Assembly (NCBI RefSeq): GCF_025766255.1
Contig: NW_026516700.1
Coordinates: 1-64,000, forward strand
From: Zychaea mexicana
Lineage: Eukaryota; Mucoromycota; Mucoromycetes; Mucorales; Lichtheimiaceae
DNA length: 64,000 nt
Direction of reading: 5' to 3'
A program made the translations under genes and the position numbers. A model generated the notes under the pieces. The model saw only the letters and a list, made by a program, of their open reading frames with translations, had not been told where the DNA came from and searched no databases. Of the stretch, positions 50,088-61,004 are shown one piece after another; position 1 is the stretch's first letter; every line of letters begins with the position of its first letter.

Positions 50088-53000
50088 ATGTCACCTCGTC
50101 CTCTTGAAGCCGTTCTCAGATTCGCCTACGTCAACGGATATACTTGCGAAAAAGTAAAGATCCTTCAATCATGTTGCGAGAAGCTTTCACAGATTTTAAC
50201 GCACAATATTCTTTCTTAGTGGGCAGAACCGACGCGACAATGCCTTAAAAAAGGTGATCGTAAAACGACTATTGAGTTGTGTGGTAATGTAGCTTGGTTT
50301 CGATTGATGCTTTCATTTGGCTCCACTCTTCTATTTTTTCCACGTTAATCATACGTGTGTGTATGTGTGTATTTTTGTTGCTGATCAAAACTCATATATA
50401 ATTGTTTAGAATTATTGTTGAATCGTTTCTTTGCACAAACACGGGTCAGTGAACCCCTTTTGGAACGATACGTCGCTTATGCAATTACTGGCAACGAAGA
50501 TCTTGCCCAACAACAACAGCAACAGCAACAGTTTGAAGCTGGAGAATGCCTTATACCACCACCGATATTCTTGACCTGCCTCGTGAAGTGTATCGAAACA
50601 ACAGCGATCCAAAATCCACGCCAATGGGCACATATTCTGAAATGTCTACCTACCGTCCTTTCCGTCGTCAATGCCGATCAAATCGTATCCGACCTGTTGA
50701 ACGAAAAGCCAAACAACGAATGGCCACGCATATTATGTAATGTATTCATCATGCTTTCACGTTTGGTTGCAGTTGGACTCTATCGCGACTATTATGCCAA
50801 AGACAACGGAGCGCCGTTGTCCTCCACCATGATGGCTATGGAACATGAAATGGCTACAGCTACACAGCAGCAAGCAGCATCCCAATTAAATAACACACAG
50901 CCAGGTGGATCATCCTTGCCGTTCAACTTTACAATGTCACAACCATCCGCATTTGATCCTGACGCTACGATTGATCTGGCCGCATTTGCTGAAGAACCTG
51001 TCAGTACGGAAGCCATCGGTAGTATAGACGGTCATTATAGCGCGCATGATTCTACACAGTCGACAATGATGGACTCGGAACGAATTGAAAGTTCAAATGC
51101 TATACGGGCGGCCCAGATTATTGTCGATTTGATAGAAAACAGAAGCGCAAAACGGATATTTGAAATGATGAACAATCAACAACAAAGAACTGAGAAAAAA
51201 GAAGCGCGCCATGCTGGTATGTTTGAAGGAAGATTGGATGGTTCGTTCAAGGATGAAGAAGAAGGGGCAGTAGAATCTCACATATTGTAATATTTGGGAC
51301 ATACATATTATAGAGGAGCCTTGGGCAACCTGCCAAGCCATTCTCGCTGTACCTTCATCTCAAGCTTCGGTTTCCAGCGCAGATATGTCGCAAAATACCC
51401 ACATTCAGAAATTGTTGCTTATGATTAATCGGTTAACGGATCGTGATCTCGATCGTCGAATGGCTGTGCATCTTAAATATCAAGAATTGGAAGATGAAGG
51501 AACAGCTAGAGCATTACCTAGTGCAGGGTTGATGGGATATTTGTATCATATGGTAAAGAATACTGATACTTGCCCGCCTGTAATTTTATGCAACAAGCTC
51601 TCTAACATGATTTTTCTTCTTGCTTCCTGTATTGGTAACGTAATAGGTACAGATCCGACCTGGACTTAGTGATGATTATATCATTGATTGTTTATCGAAA
51701 TTACAAATTATCAAGGTGAGTTAGCGACACGTTGTGGTAAATCAGATAACACATTCATGTCGATAATCTTTATTAATCTTTATGTGGCAAAATAATACAT
51801 AGGGAGCATTTGATGAATCATTCTTTTTGGAAATATGGTTTGCCGCTTTGACTGGGCTTCGAGAAGCATCCATTGGATTATACAAACCTGAGTCTCTGTC
51901 AAAAAAGGAAAATCAACAAGAGCAGACAATTTCGAATTCCGGAAAATTGGATGTGATCACTGCTACAAATAGTTTACTGTGGAGAAACCTTGTATTAGTG
52001 AAGGTATGGATGAATTAGCGACGTTAAGATAATGCTGTCAAATTCTCGGGCGATACATCGCTTTAATTCTTCTCATTGCGCTTTTTTTTCGTCTTTGGTA
52101 TTAAGGTTCCTTACCTGATTAAAAAGCTTCAAGAGCGTAAAGGAAGCGATGATGCCAAAGCATATGTAAAACGACCAGACGGTTTAGCCGAAGGACAAGA
52201 GGTAATTTGCTCAGGTCATTGTCGATGGTTTGTCACACTTGATGTTAAGTTTTCTTGTCTTCTTTCGCTGTTGTATCTAGTACAACTCACTGGAGTCGTC
52301 GCTTGCAGAACTACATTCTTTTGCTGGTCTACTGAATGGATGCAGCTCTCCCATGGCTACCTTTGAATTCTTTGCCTCAAGTACATCCTCAAAACTTTTC
52401 GACAAGATGACCTCTGGCACAAACGAGGAGGAAGAGGACGATTTTATGAAGTTGATCAATGACATGGGGAGCACAGTCGACCTGAACACGGCAGCTGTAG
52501 CAAAGGCTATCAAGAACGTTGGCAACGAGGAAATATTTACTAGCATCGTTCGAGTATGTCAAGATTATGGCTTTGTACGAGATAACGTTGCGCAAACGCT
52601 GTTGAAGAACGCAACACCGTCTACAAAACAGGAAGATAATGACCAAGGGTTCGATATTGATATGCTTGATTTGGATGGCGGGGATGCAAAGCAGCATCAT
52701 AAAAACGAAGATGTGGAGATTTTAACAAAGGTACTGCTACTGCTATAATATTTTTCAATTGTCCATGTGCCTAATACGATGTCGTGTATATTATAGAATG
52801 TGGAGGATCGGATGAATGCAATTAAAGAAAATATCTCGAGAAGCGCAATAACAGAGTTGTTGCATATTGCTATCGTATCCATGATTCATACACGCCGAAT
52901 CATAGATTTCGTTATCGAGGTAAGCTGGAACAATAAGTTAAAAGATATGGGACTTTTGATATATGGTATTAACTTGCTTCTCATAAAAAATGGTTAGCTT

Positions 53001-54915
53001 CTAGTCGAGAAGGCCGAGATGAGAGACATCTATTCCCTTGCACGGATCTGTGATGCTCTCAACAAATGTCCGCCCATTATTGATGTAATCGGCCAACTAT
53101 ACCATCCAGTAACCATTCTTGGCCCGCTCGAGCAAATGTGTAACCATTGGAAGCCAGCTGACAGTGAAATGGAGCTCGATGGCCGATCCGGCTTTGACAG
53201 CCCAAGCGATGAGGATACAGATGGTGTACAAGTGCTATACGGAAAATATGGCAAAATTTGGACTCTAATCATCCTGGTTTTGAACAAATTCAATGTAAGT
53301 TACTAACATATGAATGGCACTAACAATTACAGCCATGACAGGGGGTACGATTCATTACAATTAAAAACATGTACATCTTTTTAAAGCTCTATGTCAATAT
53401 TGACAGCGTGTTCTCAGAAGTTGATGGCTTTTGCTATCAATTTTTCACCCAAGGCCCGCTTATTTACGGACGAGATGTGGAGGACCTAGCTATGGATCAG
53501 TTTATCCGACAGTGGCAAACTGCTCTACTTGGTGATGGAATTTCGGATGATTTATTAAGGTATTCAAACATAAGCGTTTATCATTAATAAACGGTGTACT
53601 CAAACTATGATAATGTTAGATTCTCGACTCCTCAACAATTACTCCAAGCCGCGCCAACGCTTCTTCAACGGTCGATACTCGTTTATGAAAATGGACAGAT
53701 CGACAACGATACCTTGTTGGGTATTATATCGTACTTTCAAGAAAAGTTCCTCAATTTTACGCTTTTCCCGGGCATTGTATCCATGCTGTGTGACGACGTT
53801 TTGGCGCATAACGTATCTATTGCCATCATGTGTCTTCATCAATTGTTGATGAGCGGCAATCCACCAGACATGCTATTACAATTATGTGGCAGTTCTATCC
53901 TGGGAGCGTTACTAAGTCTTGCAGAACAGCGAAAGCAAGAGCGTATTGTTGCTGGCCTGCCGGCTCATCACGAAAGCAGCAACAGCAACAACGACAGCAA
54001 CAATGAAAGCGGTTGGGAAGCACAGTTGAATATTTTACAAAACCATATCAAGACCAATCTTGGCATTGAAGAAACAAACGAACAACGACAGCATCATACT
54101 GAAACTATATCGACGCGCGTCACCTGTGATAATTTGTCGCGGAAAGCTCAGGAAATGTTTCGATATATAGTCAAGAGTGGTCGATCCATGTTTATGAGGG
54201 ATGTCGATGCAGATGTTGTTGCATTATGGGATGCAAGCAAGGCACCGAAACAAGTGATTACTCACTATTTGGACATGGTCATGTTTCAGACGGTTTTGGA
54301 TATCGGAGGACCGCATTGGTTTGTTGATATGATTGTCAACGAAGTGTTGGAAGCTGGAAAGAGCGGTGGCGCTGTGCGAGCAGGTAATAGCGATGACGGC
54401 AGATGGGATGGAAATGGAATAATGAACTAATGCACGATACTTTTTGTCTTGGGCACAACTTAGCGGAATTGGGTTCCTGCTTAATCACTACCCCACTAGC
54501 TCGATCAGCTGATTTGGATAGTTCCTGCAGCAATCTATTACGCTGTCTGCTACAAGACATCATTCCAGCCTCGCTGAAGAAACATGCATCAGCAAACGCG
54601 TCATTCTTCCAGGGTCAGACTCTAGGCGTATTCACAAGCGACTGCTTGGTGTTGATGCACGATCGTGGTCATGATCAAGAACGCGAGTTTGTGCACGAGT
54701 TTGGCCATCAATTTTTTGAAACGCTGGTCGTCGACAGCGAAAATGCGCCCCAGATGATCCATGTAAAGCACGATTCGACTGTTACGAACGGCCTGGTAGG
54801 TGCACTTGGACGCTGGCCTGACATGGTGATCGAAAGTCCGGTTTGGAGAGGATTCCTCAAAGGCTTGATGAGTAACCCACTAATTAACGAATCGTGGCCA
54901 AACACGTTTATATAA
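50088..54915 (+). CDS. Mediator complex subunit 5-like protein (Med5/Nut1)
   Basis: The ATG at 50088 begins a 22-codon exon (MSPRPLEAVLRFAYVNGYTC). The next exon is 50220–50283, then a long exon from 50410, and about ten more to the stop at 54913–54915, roughly 1,200 residues in all. It is almost entirely helical, HEAT-like, with no enzyme motif. Segments such as PPPIFLTCLVKCIE, HILKCLPTVLSVVN, YGKIWTLIILVLNKF and DFVIELLVEKAEM, with the overall length and layout, fit fungal Mediator tail subunit Med5 (Nut1). Low-complexity inserts (poly-Gln, SNSNNDSNNES) interrupt it. Med5 sits in the Mediator tail and links activators to RNA polymerase II. The protein family is divergent, so the call is moderate. 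HEFGH near the end is probably chance. Confidence 0.65.
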
Positions 54916-55572
54916 AGAAAGATGTTAAAAAATCCCCTTTGTACATATTCATCACTACTCCCCCAAGAATAAGAATAACTTTGTTGACTAGATCGTTCAC
55001 TTTATCTATCTTGTAGTATCAGAAGAGCAAATTTGATTGTCAATCCTATGTTGAAAGCTAACTTTTCTTTGCATTCAATATGATGCGAGAGTTGTATAGG
55101 TGAAAATATAGAAACAGATAATCACACGTATCAAATGCCTGACTATGATACCATAATGAAATTATGCATAACCTTTGGTTTTAAAGTGTGAAAGATGGTG
55201 TTGCAAAAACAGTATCATAGCGCATAGAAAAATAAATTTCTACTTTTAATAACGAGCTACTTATTATATATATTAACATGGTAATAGCGCTGTTAATCGC
55301 ACCACTCACAATTGACAGTGCCAAGCGAATACCGTATATTGCAATAGGTTATGTCTGTTTTTGAGGGCTACAATTAAGGTTCTGCCAGACAGAACTGAAG
55401 TTCACGTAAAATTGAAATTAGATATGAATTACATACAAAGACGTATGTACCAGTGGCCAAGTACTCTGCTTGAAGGTGCAGATCCTATCCCAGTATTTTC
55501 ATGTCTAATGGTATGTACAACATGTTAGATTGTTTGCTTATTTCGACATTTCTCCCAATCATTTGGTTTTAC
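54916..55572. other. Intergenic region next to the transposon relic
   Basis: AT-rich, no gene. I looked for an inverted terminal repeat matching the DNA beyond 56860 and did not find one. Confidence 0.5.
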
Positions 55573-56860
55573 TTAATGACATCCTTCCTCAATTCTTGTC
55601 GATAAAGTTTCCTGCTTTAAGAACCGCTCACGCCTAACATGACTCTTTGCCACCAACCAGAAATTCTCAATTGGATTGAGTTCAGCAGAATATAACGGAA
55701 GATAAGCACATCGATATCCTCGCCAGTAGATATGCTCTACTATATTCCGGTTTATATGAATAGGTGCATTACTGTATCCATGTCAATATAGTAGTCTTTA
55801 TATTTCTCATACCTATCCATTTCATCTATTGTGGCTTTTGAAAAAAAAACTAAAATAGTGGCCTGTTATAGTACCGGTGTTTTATAGTCTTCACCATTAG
55901 CCTTCTGTCTCCTTATCGCCATTGGTACTCTTACATCAACATTAACTAGACCGGAAGAAATAGCGCCTAATATGGTCGTTGTTTCTGCTCTCGTTTAAGG
56001 CGTAGTGACAGTAGCGCGAGTACCTCTTTTAAACCAACCATTTGAGCGTCTCATGTTGATATGAAAGGCAGCCTCATCAAGAAATACACAGTTTGAATCA
56101 GGGTTCATGTCAGTTTTACTTCATTAACGAAGCCAATCATAGCGCTCCTTGATCTTCTCAGGGCCATTTCTTTCTTCAGAGTGAAAGTCTGCTTGCTTCA
56201 GTGAAAGGTTGCACTTGGTTTTCATAGAATGGTCAACAGCACTACGAGAGGTTTGAAAGTCAACGAACTTCTCTTGTAAATGCTCAACTACTTCAACAAC
56301 ACTACGCTGTGCATCTTCATCAACGAAAGCTTCAATAACTTTCTGGTGCTCCTCTTGCAGAATCGATTTACGACCTGACTATTTGCAACTCTCAAAGAAG
56401 CAGTCTCCAAGTTCACCATGCTCCTTAACCCATCTTTGACCAGTAAGAATACCGATACTTAATTGTTTGGCCGCAGCATATGCACTCAAGCATTTCTCTA
56501 TCTTTCTCTTATATAATCTCTCCTTATCCTTATGGTATACCGAGTATACTCACGTTTTTCATTTGCTTCCCTCATACAAACGTATTCATCCCTTGGCTGA
56601 TCAATCTGCATTCGACGACCACGACCACGACGAGTGCGCTGCTGAAAAGATTCTGAAGCTAAGTTTGGAAGATTTTCCAAATAGTTGGTATGTGAGACAC
56701 GTCTTTCAACCGCAAAACGCTCTTCGTCGACAACATAATCCATGGGCTCAGGGTTACCATCTTCATCAACAACGGTCCCGAGCCCATCATCGTGAAGAAA
56801 TGCAAGATTCTTTGTACGCATGTAATGAAGTGAAAGAAGAGATGATACAAAAATAACCAT
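55573..56860 (-). pseudogene. Tc1/IS630-type DDE transposase relic
   Basis: Read on the minus strand from an ATG at 56860, an N-terminal extension is followed by the helix-turn-helix-like segment KCLSAYAAAKQLSIGILTGQ and RWVKEHGE. The DDE catalytic core then shows VFLDEAAFHINMRRSNGWFK (first Asp), YYIDMDTVMHLFI (second Asp) and LPLYSAELNPIENFW (third acidic residue). The end is near 55573. The frame is interrupted: a shift before KCLSAY, a stop in place of a codon after ESCK, another after YDWLR, TAA after TVTTP, and several stops after HLFI. It is a defective copy of a Tc1/mariner–IS630 element of the DDE_3 group. The terminal repeats are not evident, so the element limits are unknown. Confidence 0.85.
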
Positions 56861-57002
56861 GGCAATTACATATTCTCAGTGCCAAGTGCCAAGAGTTTAC
56901 TAGCGTTGAGATCTAAGCATGCTACATCCTCTGATTACGCGACGACCACACTTTTAAAAAGAATAGCGACTTAAATCTCACTGGATAGCGACATTGACAA
57001 CG

Positions 57003-57492
57003 CATTTGGATACATTCCCGGTCCCGTTGCGTAAAAAGCACCAGTCCATGTTGCTATAAAATCAAACAACATTTGCAAAGCTATTCCGTGGTTTGCATGT
57101 ATATCGATGTTCACCTTCCGATAGCATATATCGATAATACAATATGTTACAACATGAAACCTGAAGCACTACGCCTCCTTTGTATTCCTTGCCACTCTAG
57201 GTTCGCTCTTTGAGTTGTACCACGTCGCTTTTTCTTTCGTGCTTGCAGTAGTAATGGTAAATATACAGTACCGCACATAAATGGGGACTCGTAGGCTAGA
57301 AGAAGCAGTGATTTTTTTCCCTTCCATCTCCTTCAGTTGAAACAGTCAGTTTATATGCAAAAAAACACATGTACTGTACTGGTTCTTCTGATAGTGCCAC
57401 TGATATATATCCGCACAAAGTTGTGAAAGAATCATCATATTCTCAAGAACCAGAGTTTATTTGAACGAAGAGTAACTATCGGTTATCTCGGT
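57003..57492. repeat. Right arm of long inverted repeat, inner block
   Basis: This is the reverse complement of about 3166–3585, sharing for example CATTCCCGGTCCC and ACAGTACCGCACATAAATGG-like text. It differs from the left arm by several small insertions (among them at 57010–57040 and around 57430), so this block is older or faster-changing than the outer block. Confidence 0.8.
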
Positions 57493-57513
57493 ACGTCTTT
57501 CAAAATGCCCTCC

Positions 57514-57735
57514 TTACGGGCACGACGCGTCCCACCTACATATGTCAACCAATTGACTTCTTACAATAACATACGCGCTGTGTTTCTTACGGGCACGACA
57601 CCACCCATCAGCTATAATTAACACAAGAGGGTCAGCTATGCTGCTCTGTGTAACATATTCTACTGTATTTATTATTAGAACTTGTCGTGCCCCGAACAAA
57701 TATGGAAATAGTTTGTCGTGCGCTAAATATCGTCC
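57514..57735. repeat. Interspersed GGGCACGAC motifs
   Basis: TTACGGGCACGAC occurs at about 57515 and 57588, and its complement GTCGTGCCC near 57685, with a further TTTGTCGTGCGC at about 57712. Two direct and one or two inverted copies lie within 220 bp. Significance unknown. Confidence 0.55.
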
Positions 57736-59794
57736 TGAGCTCTCAACACAGTGATGCACTTGTCATAGGAGCTCGAAAGCACTAACGCATTATCAAATTG
57801 TAAAATGCTGCTAGTGATAGCCATATAATAGTAGCTATGTCAGCTGGATTCATCGGCAGCTAGTTCTAGCTATGGCAATAAGAAGACAACTACAATTGAC
57901 TGCTGCATCTTTATCAGTTTGAACCTTATTCAAGAGTTAGCGGAAGCAGTGAATCAAGGCCATGATAATACTATGGAGTTTTTTAAACCCTTCCTAATAC
58001 CTACTTCCTTTCTACGATGTACTTTTATGAGTTTCTCTAGGTCAAAGAAGCATTTTGTCTTTTATCCTCTTCCTTCCAATACTACTCCGTCGTTTCAACA
58101 AATTGAAGGTAAACTACCATGATACCAAAGTACACGAAAGGTAAGAACAAGAATCTATTTCCCCGTTATCATATATATGACAGCTCTTTCACACTGGCTG
58201 ATGAATTTTTTCTCAAGGATTTTGCATATATCTTTGTAAGCATTATGTATCACCTTTTGCACAACATTATTTACTGCCTTTACAAACCTAATATCGCCAA
58301 CATGTTGTCACTGTCAGGAAAGCAAGATATTTCCGATTTATTTATAATGAGCGATGATGGCCCCTCCTATATTTTGTAAGCAGCATTACTTTGAGGACGT
58401 AGTAAAGCATCAAATCAAGCGTGTTTGTCACAATGCTCCAAGTATAGATACACTGAGTTTACATGATGTCATTCGGTACAGAAGCTTTAGCAAACGTACA
58501 AGCCTGCTGTATGAATTGAGTGACTGGCATCGCAGAATAGCAATACCGGGAATCGGACCTCGTGTAAGCAAGGTAAAACACCTGTTTATTTGATTACTAT
58601 AAAACTAGCAGAGGATCTGGGAAAATGAAGACACAGGGTCCAAACCAGACGGCGTTATCCAGATAAATTGGCATATAGACAACTTTATGAATAAGCGTGC
58701 TCATCTACACTATATAATACACACAGAACGCGTTACTGGGCATGGCCGCAGTATGTCCCGTGAAATGCTGTTTTAATCACGATATCTCGTTGTCACTGTT
58801 GATTTTGTTTGTCATAAATGTCTATATTGATGAAAACAACAATAATGCAGCACGCCCGGGTATTTGAAAAAATGTAAGGGTACCGTGAAATACAAGTCAT
58901 TCGATCATAATGTCGCAACGGTTTGTTGATCTATCAAAATATTACGCGCATGGAGTTGGTATCAAAGTATTACTGTATGTGTAGTACTAGTAGCCCTGGA
59001 CAAGAGAAATGGCTTGTGATCGTGTGTAAAAGCTCACGTCTAGGAAAGCATGAACCATTGATTTTATTATCAGTGTCTATCATATGTTATTAGATCCATG
59101 GATCTGTAGCTGTTTGTTTTTATTATGCTTTCTCTTTTGCCGTAGCAGTGTTCTTGCTGCTTGGAAAGAGCTGGGATGGATGTCAGGACATAGAGAAAGG
59201 GAATACATGGACGAAAGTATCGTGAAAGAAACAAGGAGACAACCAGTGCAAAAGTTGGGCGGCCATTAATCAGCACATCGGAAGACAAGGATTTATGATG
59301 CGTCAAGGATCATATTGCGAAGGAGCTCCTGTCATTGCTGCTCTTTTTTTTCGAAAACAACATGTGATTACTGTATGATGTTGCTAAATGCTGATGTATG
59401 ATATCTTGTGGTTGTAGTGGAACGGGCTCCAAAAGTAGTGCCGATGCAGATGTTATTAATCGTAATAGATGTATATAAAGAGGAAAAGAAACCCTCAGTG
59501 AAGCGACACATGGCTTCCGACCTGCCAATCAATCTCTCTACTTTTCTCTGTGGGGTTCCTACTATTTCTGAAAGCAGATCCTCCATTGTTGATCTATCTT
59601 CCCGATGCTCTGTCACAAGAAATTACACAGGAGTAATGACAAGGGAGACCGGACAAGAACAAGGTTAAATGTCAGAAAAACCCTCGGGTGAAGTAGAAGT
59701 AGTAATGATGAATTAGGATGATAAGTTGAGTGTGCAAAAGGTGATCGATCAGCTGTTGCGGATGGATGGATTGATTAAGGGTTTGTTCTAGCAT

Positions 59795-59802
59795 TATAAA
59801 TA
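59795..59802 (+). promoter_or_regulatory. TATA box
   Basis: TATAAATA lies 102 bp before the ATG at 59897. It is followed by a pyrimidine-rich leader and a (CA)n run ending just before the start. Confidence 0.6.
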
Positions 59803-59859
59803 CCAAGCTTCGTTCGATCCTGGATATCTCTTTACTCTTCAACTACTACTACTTCTCGT

Positions 59860-59861
<2 letters not shown>

Positions 59862-59890
<29 letters not shown>
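59862..59890. repeat. (CA)n microsatellite in the 5' leader
   Basis: About 14 uninterrupted CA dinucleotides immediately upstream of a small gene. Confidence 0.9.
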
Positions 59891-59891
<1 letters not shown>

Positions 59892-59896
59892 ACAGA

Positions 59897-60211
59897 ATGC
59901 CTATTTTAAAATCAATTTTGCCTGCAGCTGCCTCGGCACTGCAAACTGCGTTCCGCTGGTTCGCCAGTTTACTTCCCTCCGCCTCCTCCTCCTCTGCCTC
60001 CTCTGCCTCCTCTGCCTCCTCTGCCTCCTCTGTCTCCATCGCCACCACCAAGGACGACAACCACAACCAGGCCGCTTTTGAGCTCACTGCTGAGGACCTA
60101 GCATTGGTCATAAGCGCGGCGGTCTCGGTTGTGGAGACGGCCGCCTCGGTTCTGAAGGCGGCAGTATCGTTGATGAGGACCGTGTTCCTCATTACCAAGC
60201 TCACGGTCTGA
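59897..60211 (+). CDS. Small Ala/Ser-rich protein of unknown function
   Basis: A single exon of 104 codons with a TATA box and leader in place. The N-terminus MPILKSILPAAASALQTAFR is hydrophobic and amphipathic, then comes a tandem Ser/Ala run (ASSASSASSASS), a short polar linker TTKDDNHNQAAF, and an alanine/valine-rich C-terminal helix region LVISAAVSVVETAASVLKAA. The start could be a signal or membrane-active helix. The opposite strand is also open over the same stretch but lacks promoter features, so I prefer the plus strand. It lies in the DNA present only in the right repeat arm. Family not recognised. Confidence 0.5.
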   Translation: MPILKSILPAAASALQTAFRWFASLLPSASSSSASSASSASSASSVSIATTKDDNHNQAAFELTAEDLALVISAAVSVVETAASVLKAAVSLMRTVFLITKLTV

Positions 60212-61004
60212 ACAACGGTTCTGCTAGCCAAGGCTGCCGTCTGGGCCATCAGGATGACATGCTGTATTCTGCAAAGGTATCTATAGTCAGCCACGTTCTT
60301 CCTTTTGTACAATAGTCATGGTTAAGATATGTTTGCTAATGCCAATAACATTAGTCTTGAGCCTGCATTGAAAGGGTATAGAAACAGCAGTCGGCCCACC
60401 CCAAATATGTGAGTCATTCGTATATCCCCACAGAAAAGTCATCGCTATGTTGTATTGAGCCATAGACTAATTTCAACTTGACTTAGCAGCGCCACTCTCT
60501 GCCGTAGCATTTCTGCACTGGCTCGTCTCCGTCGGTCCTACGTGTATCCTTACTGCACTTTGGTTCATCTCTTGCCTCTCTCTCTCCCTCCCTTTCTATA
60601 TACATATCCGCGCAAGAAATTTACCAAAAAACGTCAGACAGGGAATGGAACGAAGCATAAAGTCGAAGCCCATAAACTTACTTGTAATAAGCATCAATTG
60701 TCCCTTACGACATTTAGCAAAAAAAATCCTTCCCCTCCCTTACTCTCACTCAACCACTGCAGTGCCGCTACATTCAACCGCATCCGGCACTGGCGGGATC
60801 GCGATATTACCACCTTTTTAGTTCATCTTCGAAGAACCTTTAAATTAAAATAGATTAAATAAATTTAAACCACAAAAGCACCGTGTAACATTCCACGCCT
60901 TTATCGTATATCCGTGGTTGCTATATGCCAGACTATATAGTGCGACAGTCATGGTGAAGTAATGGTTCATATTGATAACCAAGACTTGAGCATAGAGGTT
61001 GTAC

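Larger units (their letters stand above)
57493..61004. other. About 3.5 kb present only in the right arm
   Basis: Left-arm sequence CTCGGTGTCGGCCCGG is interrupted here: CTCGGTAC at 57486–57494 and GTACTCGGCCCGG at 61001–61013 flank the extra DNA. GTAC occurs at both edges and might be a 4-bp target duplication, although the left arm has GTGT at that place. No terminal inverted repeats are seen. The block contains a small gene with a good promoter (59897–60211), a decayed-looking coding stretch near 58380–58590 (DVVKHQIKRVCHNAPSIDTL), and short GGGCACGAC repeats. It could be an insertion here or a deletion from the left arm. Confidence 0.7.

Noticed and set aside
54690..54720. HEFGH, a zinc-protease-like motif at the end of the Med5-like protein
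   Set aside because: No third ligand or protease fold around it; the surrounding text is helical scaffold, so chance is likelier.
58540..58600. tRNA-like end (complement of ACCGGGAATCGGACCTCG)
   Set aside because: The T-loop has a substitution at an invariant position, there is no room for a variable loop, and the anticodon loop would have six bases.
59839..60312. 157-codon minus-strand frame over the small Ala/Ser gene
   Set aside because: Glu-rich shadow of the plus-strand Ser/Ala repeat; TATA box and leader favour the plus strand.
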